This document shows positions 53,274 through 62,590 of a DNA stretch of 64,000 nucleotides, in pieces. The translations under genes and the position numbers were made by a program. The notes beneath the pieces were generated by a model. It saw only the letters and a list, made by a program, of their open reading frames with translations, did no database searches and was not told the DNA's origin. The stretch comes from Actinomyces glycerinitolerans (GTDB taxonomy: Bacteria > Actinomycetota > Actinomycetes > Actinomycetales > Actinomycetaceae): contig NZ_FQTT01000009.1 of the NCBI RefSeq assembly GCF_900098745.1, positions 309,127 to 373,126 on the forward strand, read 5' to 3'. The stretch's first letter is position 1, and each line of letters starts with the position of its first letter.

Positions 53274-54752
53274 ATGAGGCCACATATTCCTGGACGGGAT
53301 GCCGAATTCACCCCGGCCGGCGCGGCGGACGGTGAGCGCGCCGCGTCTGCGCGCGGCAAGCTGCTGACCTGGCCGGTCCTCGCCTGGGGGTTGTGGGACT
53401 GGGGCTCGGCGGCCTTCAACGCGGTGATCACCACCTTCGTCTTCTCGGTATACCTCACCAGCTCAGCGTTTGGTGATCCCGCCGCCAACGAGTCGGCCCT
53501 CTCGGTGGGTCTGGCCATCGCGGGGGCGTGTATCGCCCTGCTCGCGCCCGTCACCGGGCAGCGCGCCGATCGTTCCGGCAGCACCGTGTTTTGGCTGGGG
53601 GCGTACACGGCGATCGTGGTCGCCGTCAGCGCGGCCATGTACTTCGTGCTGCCCGAGCCCGGCTATCTGTGGCTGGGCATCACGCTGCTCGGGGTCGGCA
53701 ACGTGTTCTTCGAGCTGGCCTCCGTCAATTACAACGGGCTGCTGTCCCGCCTGGCAACCCAGGACCGGGTGGGCGCCGTCTCCGGGCTCGGCTGGGGCAT
53801 GGGGTACCTCGGCGGCATTGTGCTGCTGCTGATCCTGTACGTCGGTTTCATCAACCCGGAGGTCGGCTGGTTCGGGGTGACGGACGAGAACCGCATGGAT
53901 ATCCGTGTTTCCATGCTGGTGTCCGCCGGCTGGTTCGGTCTGTGCGCGATCCCCGTGCTGGTCACCCAGTCCGGCAAGCACGCCTGGCGGCGGTGGGCCG
54001 CGATCGAGGCCGCCGCCGGTGGGGACGAGCGCGCCCTGGCCGGGTTGGAGAGCGAGCCCGTGGATCCGGTTGAGGCGCCGGCGCGGATCATGCGCCACGA
54101 GCCCCTGGCCGCCTCCTACAAGCACCTGTGGCGCACGCTCGTGGGACTGTATCGCACCCATCCAGAGGTGCTGTGGTTCCTGCTGGCGGCGGCGGTATTC
54201 CGCGACGGGCTGGCCGGGGTGTTCACCTACGGCGGGATCATCGCCCAGAACACCTTCGGCTTCACCTCCGGCGAGGTGATCGTCTTCGCCGTTGCCGCCA
54301 ATGTTGTCGCCGGCGTCGCCACCATTGCCGCCGGGCGGCTGGACGACCTGCTCGGCCCCCGTCGAGTCATCCTGGGCGCGCTGACGGTGCTGGTAGCGGC
54401 CGGCCTACTCGTGTTCGTCCTGCACACGGCGGGCGCACGGGTCTTCTGGATACTGGGCCTGGTGCTGTCCGGCTGTGTGGGGCCCGCCCAGTCCGCGGCC
54501 CGCTCCTATCTGGCCCGGCTGGCACCGCAGGGGCGTGAGGGCGAGATCTTCGGCCTGTACGCCACGACCGGGCGGGCCGTGTCATTCATGGCGCCCATGA
54601 TGTATGGCGCATCCATTTGGGTGGGCACGCACGTGGTAGGCGCCGGTGCCGGCTACTGGGGCATTCTCGGGATCGTGACGGTGCTCGCCGTCGGCCTGCT
54701 GCTCATGCTGCGGGTCCAGGACCCCGCCGGCCACATCACCGTTGGCGAGTAA
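53274..54752 (+). CDS. MFS transporter of the UMF1/Atg22-like type
   Basis: A 492-aa membrane protein with about 12 helices. The N-terminal motif WGLWDWGSAAFNAVITTF is typical of the UMF1 family. A central cytoplasmic loop (about 235-275) and a second half starting LAAAVFRDGLAGVFTYGG follow. TAGGCT lies 7 nt before the ATG, overlapping the ispD stop. The substrate is unknown; Atg22 relatives export amino acids from the vacuole, but that cannot be carried over. Confidence 0.8.
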   Translation: MRPHIPGRDAEFTPAGAADGERAASARGKLLTWPVLAWGLWDWGSAAFNAVITTFVFSVYLTSSAFGDPAANESALSVGLAIAGACIALLAPVTGQRADRSGSTVFWLGAYTAIVVAVSAAMYFVLPEPGYLWLGITLLGVGNVFFELASVNYNGLLSRLATQDRVGAVSGLGWGMGYLGGIVLLLILYVGFINPEVGWFGVTDENRMDIRVSMLVSAGWFGLCAIPVLVTQSGKHAWRRWAAIEAAAGGDERALAGLESEPVDPVEAPARIMRHEPLAASYKHLWRTLVGLYRTHPEVLWFLLAAAVFRDGLAGVFTYGGIIAQNTFGFTSGEVIVFAVAANVVAGVATIAAGRLDDLLGPRRVILGALTVLVAAGLLVFVLHTAGARVFWILGLVLSGCVGPAQSAARSYLARLAPQGREGEIFGLYATTGRAVSFMAPMMYGASIWVGTHVVGAGAGYWGILGIVTVLAVGLLLMLRVQDPAGHITVGE

Positions 54753-54771
54753 TGGCGCCGTCCTCGTCTTC

Positions 54772-54806
54772 GCCGAGATCGGTCAAAGTTACGTGCCGAG
54801 ATCGGT
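54772..54806. repeat. Two 12-bp direct repeats GCCGAGATCGGT, 23 bp apart
   Basis: GCCGAGATCGGT lies at 54772 and 54795 in the short gap between convergent MFS and ohr genes. It may be a minimal relative of the other periodic elements. Confidence 0.4.
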
Positions 54807-54831
54807 TGATATTGCTCGCCCGCGGCCGGCC

Positions 54832-55269
54832 TCAGTCGTCGGAGACGGTGATGGTCACCGGGATGTTGCCGCGAGTGGCATTGGAGTAGGGGCACATCTG
54901 GTGGGCGGCCTCTGCCAGCGCCTGCGCCGCATCATGCGGCTGCGCGGGAATGACAACCTCCAACTCGACGGCCAGGCCGAAACCACCCTCGCCGTTGGAG
55001 CCGATGGAGACCCGGGCGCCGACGCTGGAGTCACCCAGATCAGCCTTCTGGGACCGGGCGACCGCTTGCAGGGCGGAGTGGAAGCAGGCGGCGTAACCGG
55101 CGGCGAACAGCTCCTCCGGGTTGGGCAGGTTCGCACCGGAGCCACCCATCTCCTTCGGCACGGCCAGGTCGGTGTCGATGCGGCCGGTGGTTGAGGTGAC
55201 GTGGCCGTTGCGGCCGTCACCGGAGGCCAGGGCCTCGATGGTGTAAATGGGGGTGATGGCGTCGGGCAT
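54832..55269 (-). CDS. ohr: Organic hydroperoxide resistance protein (Ohr)
   Basis: A 145-aa thiol peroxidase of the OsmC/Ohr fold that reduces organic and lipid hydroperoxides. The two catalytic Cys are at about 62 (GYAACFHSAL) and 126 (MCPYSNATRGN), both in the Ohr rather than OsmC context. Arg in TTGRIDTDLAVPKEMGG is the conserved active-site partner. AGGAAGG precedes the ATG. No ohrR regulator is adjacent. Confidence 0.92.
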   Translation of the reverse strand: MPDAITPIYTIEALASGDGRNGHVTSTTGRIDTDLAVPKEMGGSGANLPNPEELFAAGYAACFHSALQAVARSQKADLGDSSVGARVSIGSNGEGGFGLAVELEVVIPAQPHDAAQALAEAAHQMCPYSNATRGNIPVTITVSDD

Positions 55270-55405
55270 GGTGAGCCTTCCTGTGCGGTGCGCTTACGTG
55301 GCGCTGATGTCTTACCGCGTCGGGCTGGGAGTCGACTGGATGCGGACTCGATGCGCATGTTCGACGGGACAGACGGGACAGAGCGTGAGTATCACGGAAG
55401 CTATG

Positions 55406-55882
55406 TCAGCCGCGCAGGTCCGGGAAGTCCTCGGCGGCGTCGGACTCGCCCTCGCGGGCCGCGCGAGCCTTGTACTCGGCGCGCAGGCGGTCCAGGTCCT
55501 CCTTGGTCAGCGGGCCCTGCGTGGTGCCGGCGGAACCGTCGTCGCGCGTCCAGGAGACGACCAAGCCATCCTCATAGCCGAAGCGCGCCAGGTGCCGACC
55601 GGCGACCTCCTCCAGACGCGCCAGTTCCTGCGCGGAGGCGGACAGCGTCAGTACGAGCGCGCCCTCCTCGCTTGCCAACTCCGCGACGCCGGTCACGACC
55701 CCATCGCGGTTGAAGACCAGATGCCCGGTGGAGTCGGCGCCGTTCCACTCGCCGTCGATCTTGCGGCTCATGTGGCTGACGAGGCGGCGACCGTAGTCGG
55801 CCGGCCTGTCGGTCGCCACGCGGGCCACCGAGCGGGAGTCGAAGTCGGGAGTGGCATTTGCGTTCGCTGAATCAGTGGTCAT
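55406..55882 (-). CDS. DUF2218-domain protein
   Basis: A 158-aa cytoplasmic protein. The pattern RPADYGRRLVSHMSRK, AELASEEGALVLTLSA and GRHLARFGYEDGLVVSW matches DUF2218, a small domain of unknown function often next to siderophore or metal genes. A charged C-terminal extension (EDLDRLRAEYKARAAREG) is likely a helix. TAGCCT lies 6 nt before the ATG (leaderless). No metal genes are nearby. Confidence 0.7.
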   Translation of the reverse strand: MTTDSANANATPDFDSRSVARVATDRPADYGRRLVSHMSRKIDGEWNGADSTGHLVFNRDGVVTGVAELASEEGALVLTLSASAQELARLEEVAGRHLARFGYEDGLVVSWTRDDGSAGTTQGPLTKEDLDRLRAEYKARAAREGESDAAEDFPDLRG

Positions 55883-55980
55883 GAGACGAGGCTATCCTCG
55901 CGTATTGAGGTCCGCCTAGCCTTATCGCCCACGGCAAAGTGCCCGGGTTGGTGGCCCATACTGGGAATACGGCAAGTGCC

Positions 55981-58044
55981 TCAGGCGGGTCGCCCCATGG
56001 GCGCCGCCTGCCGGTTGCTGAGCCCGACGACGACGGTTTCAGTACTTCCGGAATTCCCGGCTCCGGAGGAGGCCCGGGTGGAGCCATCCGGGTCTTCGGC
56101 CGTGGCCGAGCGCGAGCACACCAGGGCGATGATGCCGGGCGCCGGCACCAGGTAACCGTCGTCGAGGTAGCGCTGGTCGGCCGCGGAGACCGCGGTGTGG
56201 CCCTCAATAGCGTCGCGGTCCAGGTGTACGGCGGTGGCGCCGCCCGGGGCGACGATGTCGAAGCCGACGTCATCCGGCGAAGAAGTGCTTCCGGAGCGCC
56301 CGGTCGTGAGCGTGTCGAGGTACCCGCGGCCGGAGGCCCGCTCGGTCAGCGCCTGGACGGTGCCGACCTGCCCGGTAGCGGGATCGAAGACGGCGTCAGT
56401 GGAGTCGGCCGAGGAACCGGCTTGGACGCGCAGCGTCCTGGCGGCGTGGTTCTGTACCGGGGCCGCGAGGTCACCCAGGGGTACGACGGATGTGGGCGCG
56501 GCGCCGGATAGGGCGTCGAGGTTGACGGCATCCAGGGGATGGGTGGTTGTCTCGGCGGTGTCCTGGCTCTGGTCCGCGAGCTTCTGGTAGACGGTGTCGG
56601 GGGCGCGGTAGCGCACGGTCCACCCGTCGACCACGACCGGGCCGCCATGGTGTCCGGCGGGGACGATGCCGTCGACGGTGGTGATGGCGGTGGGGTCATC
56701 GTCGGGCGCGAGGGTCAGCTCGCACCATCCCTCCCGGTCGCTCGGGCAGTAGGTGCCCAGGATGAGGGTCGAATGCCCGCCCTGGAAGAACGAGGCGGGC
56801 TCCCAGCCGGAGATGGCGCAGCCCCAGTCGTCCTCGCAGACCGGGAGACGTGTCTCCGGCATTGTGGTCAGGAGGGAACCATCCGTCAGCGACAACACGT
56901 CGTCGTCGACCATGAGCACGTGGTCGGTGATCTGTAGGCGGTTCTCGGTGCCTGACCAATCAGGATTGGAGTGGTGGTGCATGTGTTCGAAGGCGATGCG
57001 CCCGGTGGCGGTGTCGATGCCCACGAGCAGGGTGCGGGTCGGGCCGGCGCCGTAGGCGACGACCAGGTGTGCGCGGTTCGGGCTGAGGGCTGCGTAGCAG
57101 GACGCCTCCCGCTGGTCGCCGTCGCAGTCGGCGATCGCAATGGTTGACGCCGCGCGGGTTTGGATCCAATCGGTGTAGCCGCTGTTGGGATCGAGTCCGA
57201 GAACGCCGTGGTCGGTGATGACCATGGGGGTGAACGCTCCCGCCACGACGCCTCGGACGGGCTCGGTCTCGTCGAACACCCGCTGCCAAGCGACGTCGTC
57301 GTCGATCGTGTCGGGGACCGTCACCGGGCGCACGGCGGTCAGCCACACGGACCGGGCGCGGTCCGGGAAGGACAGGTACGGGACGATGACCGTGGAGGCG
57401 GCGATGACCAGCGTGAGAACTGCGGCGGCCAGCGCTGTCGGCGTGGGGCGCAGGCGGCGTCGGAGCGGTCGGGGTGCCGCTGGGTGCCGCTGTCGGGTCA
57501 AACGCAGCAGGACGTCGGCGGTGACGGTCAGGGCCAGCCCCGCGGCGGTGATGGTGAGTGGGAACAGCCCCGGATAATCCATGCCGATCTCCCCGGACTG
57601 TTGCAGCCACAGTCTGCCGAGGAGGACCGTCACAGCGAATGCCGGCACGATGACCAGGAGCAGCACGAGCAGAGTGACGATCCGGGTGCGGTGATGACGG
57701 GGGCGTACGCCGACCAGGTGCGCATAGTACGCCCAGACCAGTAGGGCCACGGGCGTCAGTAGGGCGAGACCGGGGATGAGCACGTCGGCCGCGGCTTCCA
57801 GCATGCCGGGGTTGCGTGATGCCTGGATCATGGCCCGGGCTGCGGCCACGACGGCGGTGATCGCTCCGCCGGCGCGCAGACCGCATAGGACCTCGAAGGT
57901 GCTCCGGGGCTCGGCGGCGGCTTCACGCATGGACGACGGCGGAGGGGGCGGGAACTCCGGGGCGGGGCGGGTGCCGTAATCGGCGGATCGAGCGCCTGAG
58001 GACGGTGCTGCGTCGTGGGAGGTGGAGCCGTGGGAGGGACACAT
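55981..58044 (-). CDS. Membrane protein with PQQ-like propeller ectodomain, paralogue 1
   Basis: A 687-aa member of the tandem family. A Pro-rich cytoplasmic N-terminus, about five helices (about 55-225, including NPGML and VLLGRLWLQQSGEIGMDYP), then an extracellular domain with PQQ-like repeats (DHGVLGLDPNSGYTDW; TGRIAFEHMHHH). Conserved family pieces: CDGDQREASCYAALSPNR, QGGHSTLILG followed by WCELTLAPD, and YLVPAPGIIALV near the end. CATCCT lies 6 nt before the ATG (leaderless). I do not recognise a named family; ligand sensing or cell-envelope assembly are possibilities only. Confidence 0.65.
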   Translation of the reverse strand: MCPSHGSTSHDAAPSSGARSADYGTRPAPEFPPPPPSSMREAAAEPRSTFEVLCGLRAGGAITAVVAAARAMIQASRNPGMLEAAADVLIPGLALLTPVALLVWAYYAHLVGVRPRHHRTRIVTLLVLLLVIVPAFAVTVLLGRLWLQQSGEIGMDYPGLFPLTITAAGLALTVTADVLLRLTRQRHPAAPRPLRRRLRPTPTALAAAVLTLVIAASTVIVPYLSFPDRARSVWLTAVRPVTVPDTIDDDVAWQRVFDETEPVRGVVAGAFTPMVITDHGVLGLDPNSGYTDWIQTRAASTIAIADCDGDQREASCYAALSPNRAHLVVAYGAGPTRTLLVGIDTATGRIAFEHMHHHSNPDWSGTENRLQITDHVLMVDDDVLSLTDGSLLTTMPETRLPVCEDDWGCAISGWEPASFFQGGHSTLILGTYCPSDREGWCELTLAPDDDPTAITTVDGIVPAGHHGGPVVVDGWTVRYRAPDTVYQKLADQSQDTAETTTHPLDAVNLDALSGAAPTSVVPLGDLAAPVQNHAARTLRVQAGSSADSTDAVFDPATGQVGTVQALTERASGRGYLDTLTTGRSGSTSSPDDVGFDIVAPGGATAVHLDRDAIEGHTAVSAADQRYLDDGYLVPAPGIIALVCSRSATAEDPDGSTRASSGAGNSGSTETVVVGLSNRQAAPMGRPA

Positions 58045-58093
58045 GATCCAAGGATGGCAGCTGACGGCGGACTAGGGGGCGCGGTGCGCGATT

Positions 58094-58174
58094 CACGACC
58101 TTGGGGTGTGTTTCACGACCCCGGGGTGGTCGTGGAACGTACCCCAAGGTCGTGGAACGTCCCCAAGGTCGTTC
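58094..58174. repeat. Half-site dyad array, CACGACC/GGTCGTG type, copy 3 (20-bp period)
   Basis: CACGACC at 58094 and 58114; GGTCGTG at 58128 and 58148, with a degenerate GGTCGTT at 58168. All are 20 bp apart and symmetric about 58124. The expected outer-left site at 58074 has decayed. It sits between paralogues 1 and 2, just upstream of the candidate promoter of paralogue 1. Confidence 0.7.
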
Positions 58175-58221
58175 AGAGTGCACTCCGGGCGGTCCCGTCC
58201 GCAGCTGACCGCGGCGGTTTC

Positions 58222-60270
58222 CTAGCCGAGGCCGACCACCACGGTTTGGCGGGCGGTGAAATTGTTGGCGCCGTCGTCGTTGTCCTGGAGCACGGCGCGG
58301 TCATAGACCAGAGCCACGACGCCGGGCGCGGGCACGAGGTAGCCGTCGTGGTAGTAGGCCAGGGTTCCGTCGGCGGCGGCGATATCGGCCGGATCGGTGA
58401 TGTCCTCATAGTCCAGATGCAGGGCCACGGAGCCGTCTGGGTTGAGGACATCAAGGCTCTTCCATCCACTTAGGCCTGTTCCGCGGACGTCATTCGGCTG
58501 TGTCACGGCGAGGGTGTCGAGGTAGCCGAGGCCCGTGGCCTGCTCGGTCAACTCCTCAATGGGATACACCTGGGCGTCGACGGGATTGAAGACGTCCGAT
58601 AGCACGGGATGCTGGTACCTCTCACCTACGTTTTCGGTGCCACTGATGCCGAGGGTGCGAGTGGCGCGATTGGCCATGGGACGGCCAGGGTATGCGAGGG
58701 GGACCGGCTGCTGGTCCGTGTCGGTGCCCGAGAGAGCATCGAGGCTCACTACCTCAATGGGCAGATCGAGGTTGGCGAGGGCGTCTTCCTTCAAACGACC
58801 TTGTTTCTGCTCCCGGTCTAGCTCTTGCCCAGCCACTTCAGGATCGCGATAGCGCACAGTCCAGCCATCGACGACGGTCGGCCCGCGGGTCGCGATTGAG
58901 CTGTCAGAGGGGACAATGCCGCTTACATTCATCGTCGCTGCGGGGTCACTATCGGGAGCGAGGATGAGTTCGCACCACGTTTCAAATCCGGAGGCGTCAT
59001 AGTACCGGCATGTCGCTCCGAGGATGAGGGTTGAGTGTCCGCCCTGGAAGAATGGGGAGAACACCCACTCGGAATCCAGGTCGTAGTTCGAACAGCTCGA
59101 GTCGCCCGGGCAGTCGGGCAGGTCGGTTCTGGGCAGGCTCCCCATGTGGCTGCCATCGGTGATGGACAGGATCTCCTGATCGATTACGAGCACGTTGTCG
59201 GTCACCTGTACGTTCGGTCCCCGATCCCACGAGAACCGGTTGTCCCCAACAAAGTGATACATGTGTTCGAAGCGCACTTCACCCGTCATTGTGTCCAGCG
59301 CGACGAGCAGTGCGTTTGACGGTCCGGCGTCGTAACGGACGATGAGGGTGCTGCGGTCGGGGGTCAGGACCGCGTGACATGCCGCCTGCTCCGCACCCTG
59401 GCAGGATGTGTCGTACATACGGTTAAACACCGAGGTGTGTGCGGGGCGGGTGTAGGACCAGGTGGTTTCGCCGGTGTGGGGGTCCAGGCCCTGGGCGCCG
59501 TGGTTGGTGATGGCGATGGGGCCTGCTGTTCCGGAGATGATGCCGCGGACGTCAGTTTCGTCGCCGTTAAAGACGTGCTGCCAAAGGACATGGTTGCCGA
59601 GTATCTCGGGGATTGGCTCGGCTTCGGTGGCGGTGACTTGCGTGGATCGGGGTTGGAAGGTGTTGGCGGGCAGGGCGAGTGCGGCGGTGGCGACGGCGAT
59701 GGTGAGGACGGCGACCGCCGTCGTGGTTCGGGTGGGGCGGCGGCGTAGGAGCTGTTTGGAAGGTGTACGACTGCCGCGTTCCAGGTGCAGCAGGAGGCCG
59801 GCGGTGACTGTGACGCCGATCCCGGCGGAGACGACGGCGAGTTGGGAGAGCACTGGGTAGGGCAGACCAATGGCCTGGGAGCGCTGCCACCAGTACCTGC
59901 CGAGCAGAACTACAGCGATGGTTGAGGGAATCAGTACAAGCAGCGCGGCGAGCAGGAGCGTACGTCGGGGGCGGGGACTGTCTGCCGGTTCGACTATGCA
60001 GGCGTAAAAGGCCCAGACCGTCGCAGCTGCGAGGAGCAGGATGAAGGAGAGCGAGAGCGGATCCAAGCCGCTGCCGTGTGGGCCTAACATGCCCGGGTTC
60101 CGCCAGGCCTGCCACCAGGCCCAGGCTCCTGCCATGGCGGTGGCCAGTAGTCCGCCGGCGCGCAGGCCGCGCAGGATGCTGTCGCGCCGGGTTTGGTTCC
60201 GGACCCGGTTCCGTCGCGGGGACTGCGATTCGGGCGTGGGCTGGGAGAGCGGGGCGTCGTCGTTGGCCAT
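58222..60270 (-). CDS. Membrane protein with PQQ-like propeller ectodomain, paralogue 2
   Basis: A 682-aa paralogue. The ATG at 60270 is chosen because CACCCT lies 6 nt before it, as in paralogue 3; the alternative ATG at 60306 would put this conserved promoter inside the gene. About five helices (WRNPGML; VLLGRYWWQRSQAIGLPYP) precede the propeller (HGAQGLDPHTGETTWSY; TGEVRFEHMYHF). The family Cys pairs are CQGAEQAACHAVLTPDR, LPDCPGDSSC and GATC then WCELILAPD. It is most similar to paralogue 3 in the N-terminal region. Confidence 0.65.
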   Translation of the reverse strand: MANDDAPLSQPTPESQSPRRNRVRNQTRRDSILRGLRAGGLLATAMAGAWAWWQAWRNPGMLGPHGSGLDPLSLSFILLLAAATVWAFYACIVEPADSPRPRRTLLLAALLVLIPSTIAVVLLGRYWWQRSQAIGLPYPVLSQLAVVSAGIGVTVTAGLLLHLERGSRTPSKQLLRRRPTRTTTAVAVLTIAVATAALALPANTFQPRSTQVTATEAEPIPEILGNHVLWQHVFNGDETDVRGIISGTAGPIAITNHGAQGLDPHTGETTWSYTRPAHTSVFNRMYDTSCQGAEQAACHAVLTPDRSTLIVRYDAGPSNALLVALDTMTGEVRFEHMYHFVGDNRFSWDRGPNVQVTDNVLVIDQEILSITDGSHMGSLPRTDLPDCPGDSSCSNYDLDSEWVFSPFFQGGHSTLILGATCRYYDASGFETWCELILAPDSDPAATMNVSGIVPSDSSIATRGPTVVDGWTVRYRDPEVAGQELDREQKQGRLKEDALANLDLPIEVVSLDALSGTDTDQQPVPLAYPGRPMANRATRTLGISGTENVGERYQHPVLSDVFNPVDAQVYPIEELTEQATGLGYLDTLAVTQPNDVRGTGLSGWKSLDVLNPDGSVALHLDYEDITDPADIAAADGTLAYYHDGYLVPAPGVVALVYDRAVLQDNDDGANNFTARQTVVVGLG

Positions 60271-60353
60271 GGCAAGAGGGTGGCAGGCGGCCCCGCGTCC
60301 GGCCATGGGGCGGGCTGCCCACTGAGCGCGCCGTCCCTTGGCGGTATCCGCCT

Positions 60354-62528
60354 CTATGCCAGACCGCAGACGACGATCTGTTCCTTGGTTGGGTGCTTGG
60401 CGCTGTCCACGGCGAGGCGCTCATAGACGAGTGCCACGGTTCCGGGCGCTGGCACGAGGTATCCGTTGCTGACAAGCGGGGTGTCGTTCGCAGTGGCGAA
60501 GTCTTCCGGGGAAGCGATCTGGCTGAGGCTCAGATGCAGTACCACCTTTTCGTTCAGGTCGAGGACGTCCAGGCCCGAGTAGTCAACGCTCTTCTCCACG
60601 ACCAGGGTGTCGAGGTAGCCGCGGCCCGTGGCCTGCTCGGTCAGATCCCCGGCGGAGTGCACCTGCTCCGTCATGGGATCGAATACGGCCGAAAGGGCCG
60701 GGCGGTAAAAGCGGTAGGCGTACGCTTCCGGATCGCGGATGCCGAGCGTGCTTGCAGCGTTGGGGGGAATAGGGCGGTCCGAGTCTCCCAGCGTTACCGG
60801 CTGTGCATCGGCATCGACGCCGGAAAGGGCATCGAGGTTGACTGCTTCAATAGAGTATCCGAGCGAGTCGGTTCCGAATCGAGTGCCAAGACTCTCATGG
60901 ACGGCTGCGGGATCGCTGTAGCGCACGGTCCAACCATCGGCAATGGCGATCCCGGTGTAATCCCAGTCCTCAAATACAGGAACGATGCCTTCCACAGTCC
61001 TGGTCGCTTCGGGGTCGGTGTCCGGGGCCACGGTTATCTCGCACCACGTGGCATATTCGGAACCAATGCCGAGGTCTGAGCAGTTGACTCCAAGAATGAG
61101 GGTCGAGTGCCCACCCTGAAGGAAGGGCGAATAGACTCGGGGCGCCTCAGGATCTGAACTGTGCACGTATTTTGGCCACTGTGCCTCACTCTGATCGCTG
61201 CCGGTGTCATGGTCCGGTAGCTCGGCCACGACGCTCCCGTCCGTCAAAGACAGAAGCTCGGTGCCCGCCGTGACGATGTGATCGGTGATCTGGATTGGAA
61301 CCTCTCTGTCCCGCCAATCCGTGACGGTGCGCTCAAAGGCGACTTCGCCGGTGGTCGTGTTCAACGAGACGAACAGGTCTCCGCCGGCGCCGGCGTAGAC
61401 GATTACCAGGTGGGTGCGGTCCGGCGACAGCGCCGCGTGGCAGTGCGCCTGCTCTTCTTCGTCGCAGGGCGCACTATTGAAGGCGAGAAGTGTGGTTTGA
61501 GCTTCGCGGTGGTAAGACCATGTGGTTTCGCCGGTGCTGGGGTCAAGGCCCTGGGCGCCGTGTTCGGTGATGACAATTGGCCCGACCGAACCCGGGATGA
61601 CACCATGGACCCGGCCCTCGTCTTGACGGTCGAAAACGCGTTGCCAAGCGAAATGGTTGCCGAGTGTTTCGGGTACGGGCTGTCCGTCTGTGACGGGGAC
61701 TTGGACTGATTGCGACACGTATACTTGGGACGGTGCCATCAGGGCTATGACCGCTATGCCGACAGTGAGGCTCATGGTGATTGTCGATGTCCGGCCTGTG
61801 TGCGGGAGCCTCAGCATGTGACGCCGTTCCTTGTAGGTTCCAGCAGTGGTTGCGTGCAGAAGAACTCCGGCCACCGCGCCGACTCCTAGTCCGGCGACGG
61901 CGACGGCGTATTGCCATAGCACCGGATAGGGAAGCCCGATATCTTGCGACTGCTGCCACCACGATCTGCCGAGCAGGTAGGTGCCGGTGCTGGGCAGTGC
62001 TCCCAGCAGAATCGTTATGACTGCAATGGTTGTGTGCCTCCCGCGAGGACTCGTGCGAAGATCTTCCGTCATAGAAACGGCCGCTGCCCAGAAGATCGGG
62101 GCGAGAATAGCCAGGATCAGGATGAGGGATATGTCATTGACAGACATCAGCCCGATCAACGACCAGCATGCGGCGACGACAAGCAGCATGCCCAACAACA
62201 GTACAGCCAGGATGCTGCGTCCGGGGAATAACCTTCGCTTGCGTTCTGGGAGCATACTCGTCGCTATCCAAATGGCTGAGGCGAGAAGAATTAGGACCGG
62301 GATGAGTCTGGCGTCCGGACGCAGCCATTCCGGGAGTTCCGTGTCGACGGTGATTCCACGGCGCGCCCAGGCGCCGGCAATCCCTGCCATGGCGGTGGCC
62401 AGTAGTCCGCCGGTGCGCAGGCCGCGCAGGATGCTGTCGCGCCGGGTTTGGTTCCGGATCCGGTTCCGTCGTAGGGGCCGCGAGCCGGGCGTGGGCTGGG
62501 AGGGCGGGGCGTCGTCGTCGGTGGCCAT
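60354..62528 (-). CDS. Membrane protein with PQQ-like propeller ectodomain, paralogue 3
   Basis: The longest paralogue, 724 aa from the ATG at 62528 (CACCCT 6 nt upstream). It shares the N-terminal RRNR.RNQTRRDSILRGL stretch with paralogue 2 but has two extra helices and an insertion (ERKRRLFPGRS region) before VLLGR-type YLLGRSWWQQSQDIGLPYP. Propeller motifs are HGAQGLDPSTGETTWSY, CDEEEQAHCHAALSPDR, QGGHSTLILGVNC and WCEITVAPD. It lacks the middle Cys pair (LPDHDTGSDQS). The C-terminus is YLVPAPGTVALVYERL. Its own promoter suggests each paralogue is transcribed separately. Confidence 0.65.
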   Translation of the reverse strand: MATDDDAPPSQPTPGSRPLRRNRIRNQTRRDSILRGLRTGGLLATAMAGIAGAWARRGITVDTELPEWLRPDARLIPVLILLASAIWIATSMLPERKRRLFPGRSILAVLLLGMLLVVAACWSLIGLMSVNDISLILILAILAPIFWAAAVSMTEDLRTSPRGRHTTIAVITILLGALPSTGTYLLGRSWWQQSQDIGLPYPVLWQYAVAVAGLGVGAVAGVLLHATTAGTYKERRHMLRLPHTGRTSTITMSLTVGIAVIALMAPSQVYVSQSVQVPVTDGQPVPETLGNHFAWQRVFDRQDEGRVHGVIPGSVGPIVITEHGAQGLDPSTGETTWSYHREAQTTLLAFNSAPCDEEEQAHCHAALSPDRTHLVIVYAGAGGDLFVSLNTTTGEVAFERTVTDWRDREVPIQITDHIVTAGTELLSLTDGSVVAELPDHDTGSDQSEAQWPKYVHSSDPEAPRVYSPFLQGGHSTLILGVNCSDLGIGSEYATWCEITVAPDTDPEATRTVEGIVPVFEDWDYTGIAIADGWTVRYSDPAAVHESLGTRFGTDSLGYSIEAVNLDALSGVDADAQPVTLGDSDRPIPPNAASTLGIRDPEAYAYRFYRPALSAVFDPMTEQVHSAGDLTEQATGRGYLDTLVVEKSVDYSGLDVLDLNEKVVLHLSLSQIASPEDFATANDTPLVSNGYLVPAPGTVALVYERLAVDSAKHPTKEQIVVCGLA

Positions 62529-62590
62529 GAGACGAGGGTGACAGAAGGCCCCGCGTCCGGCCATGGGGCGGGCTGCCCGCGCCAACCGAG

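Noticed and set aside
60271-60306. Upstream ATG start for propeller paralogue 2 (and the equivalent at 62564 for paralogue 3)
   Set aside because: The conserved stretch carries CACCCT 6 nt before the inner ATG in both copies, so it is better read as promoter than as coding.
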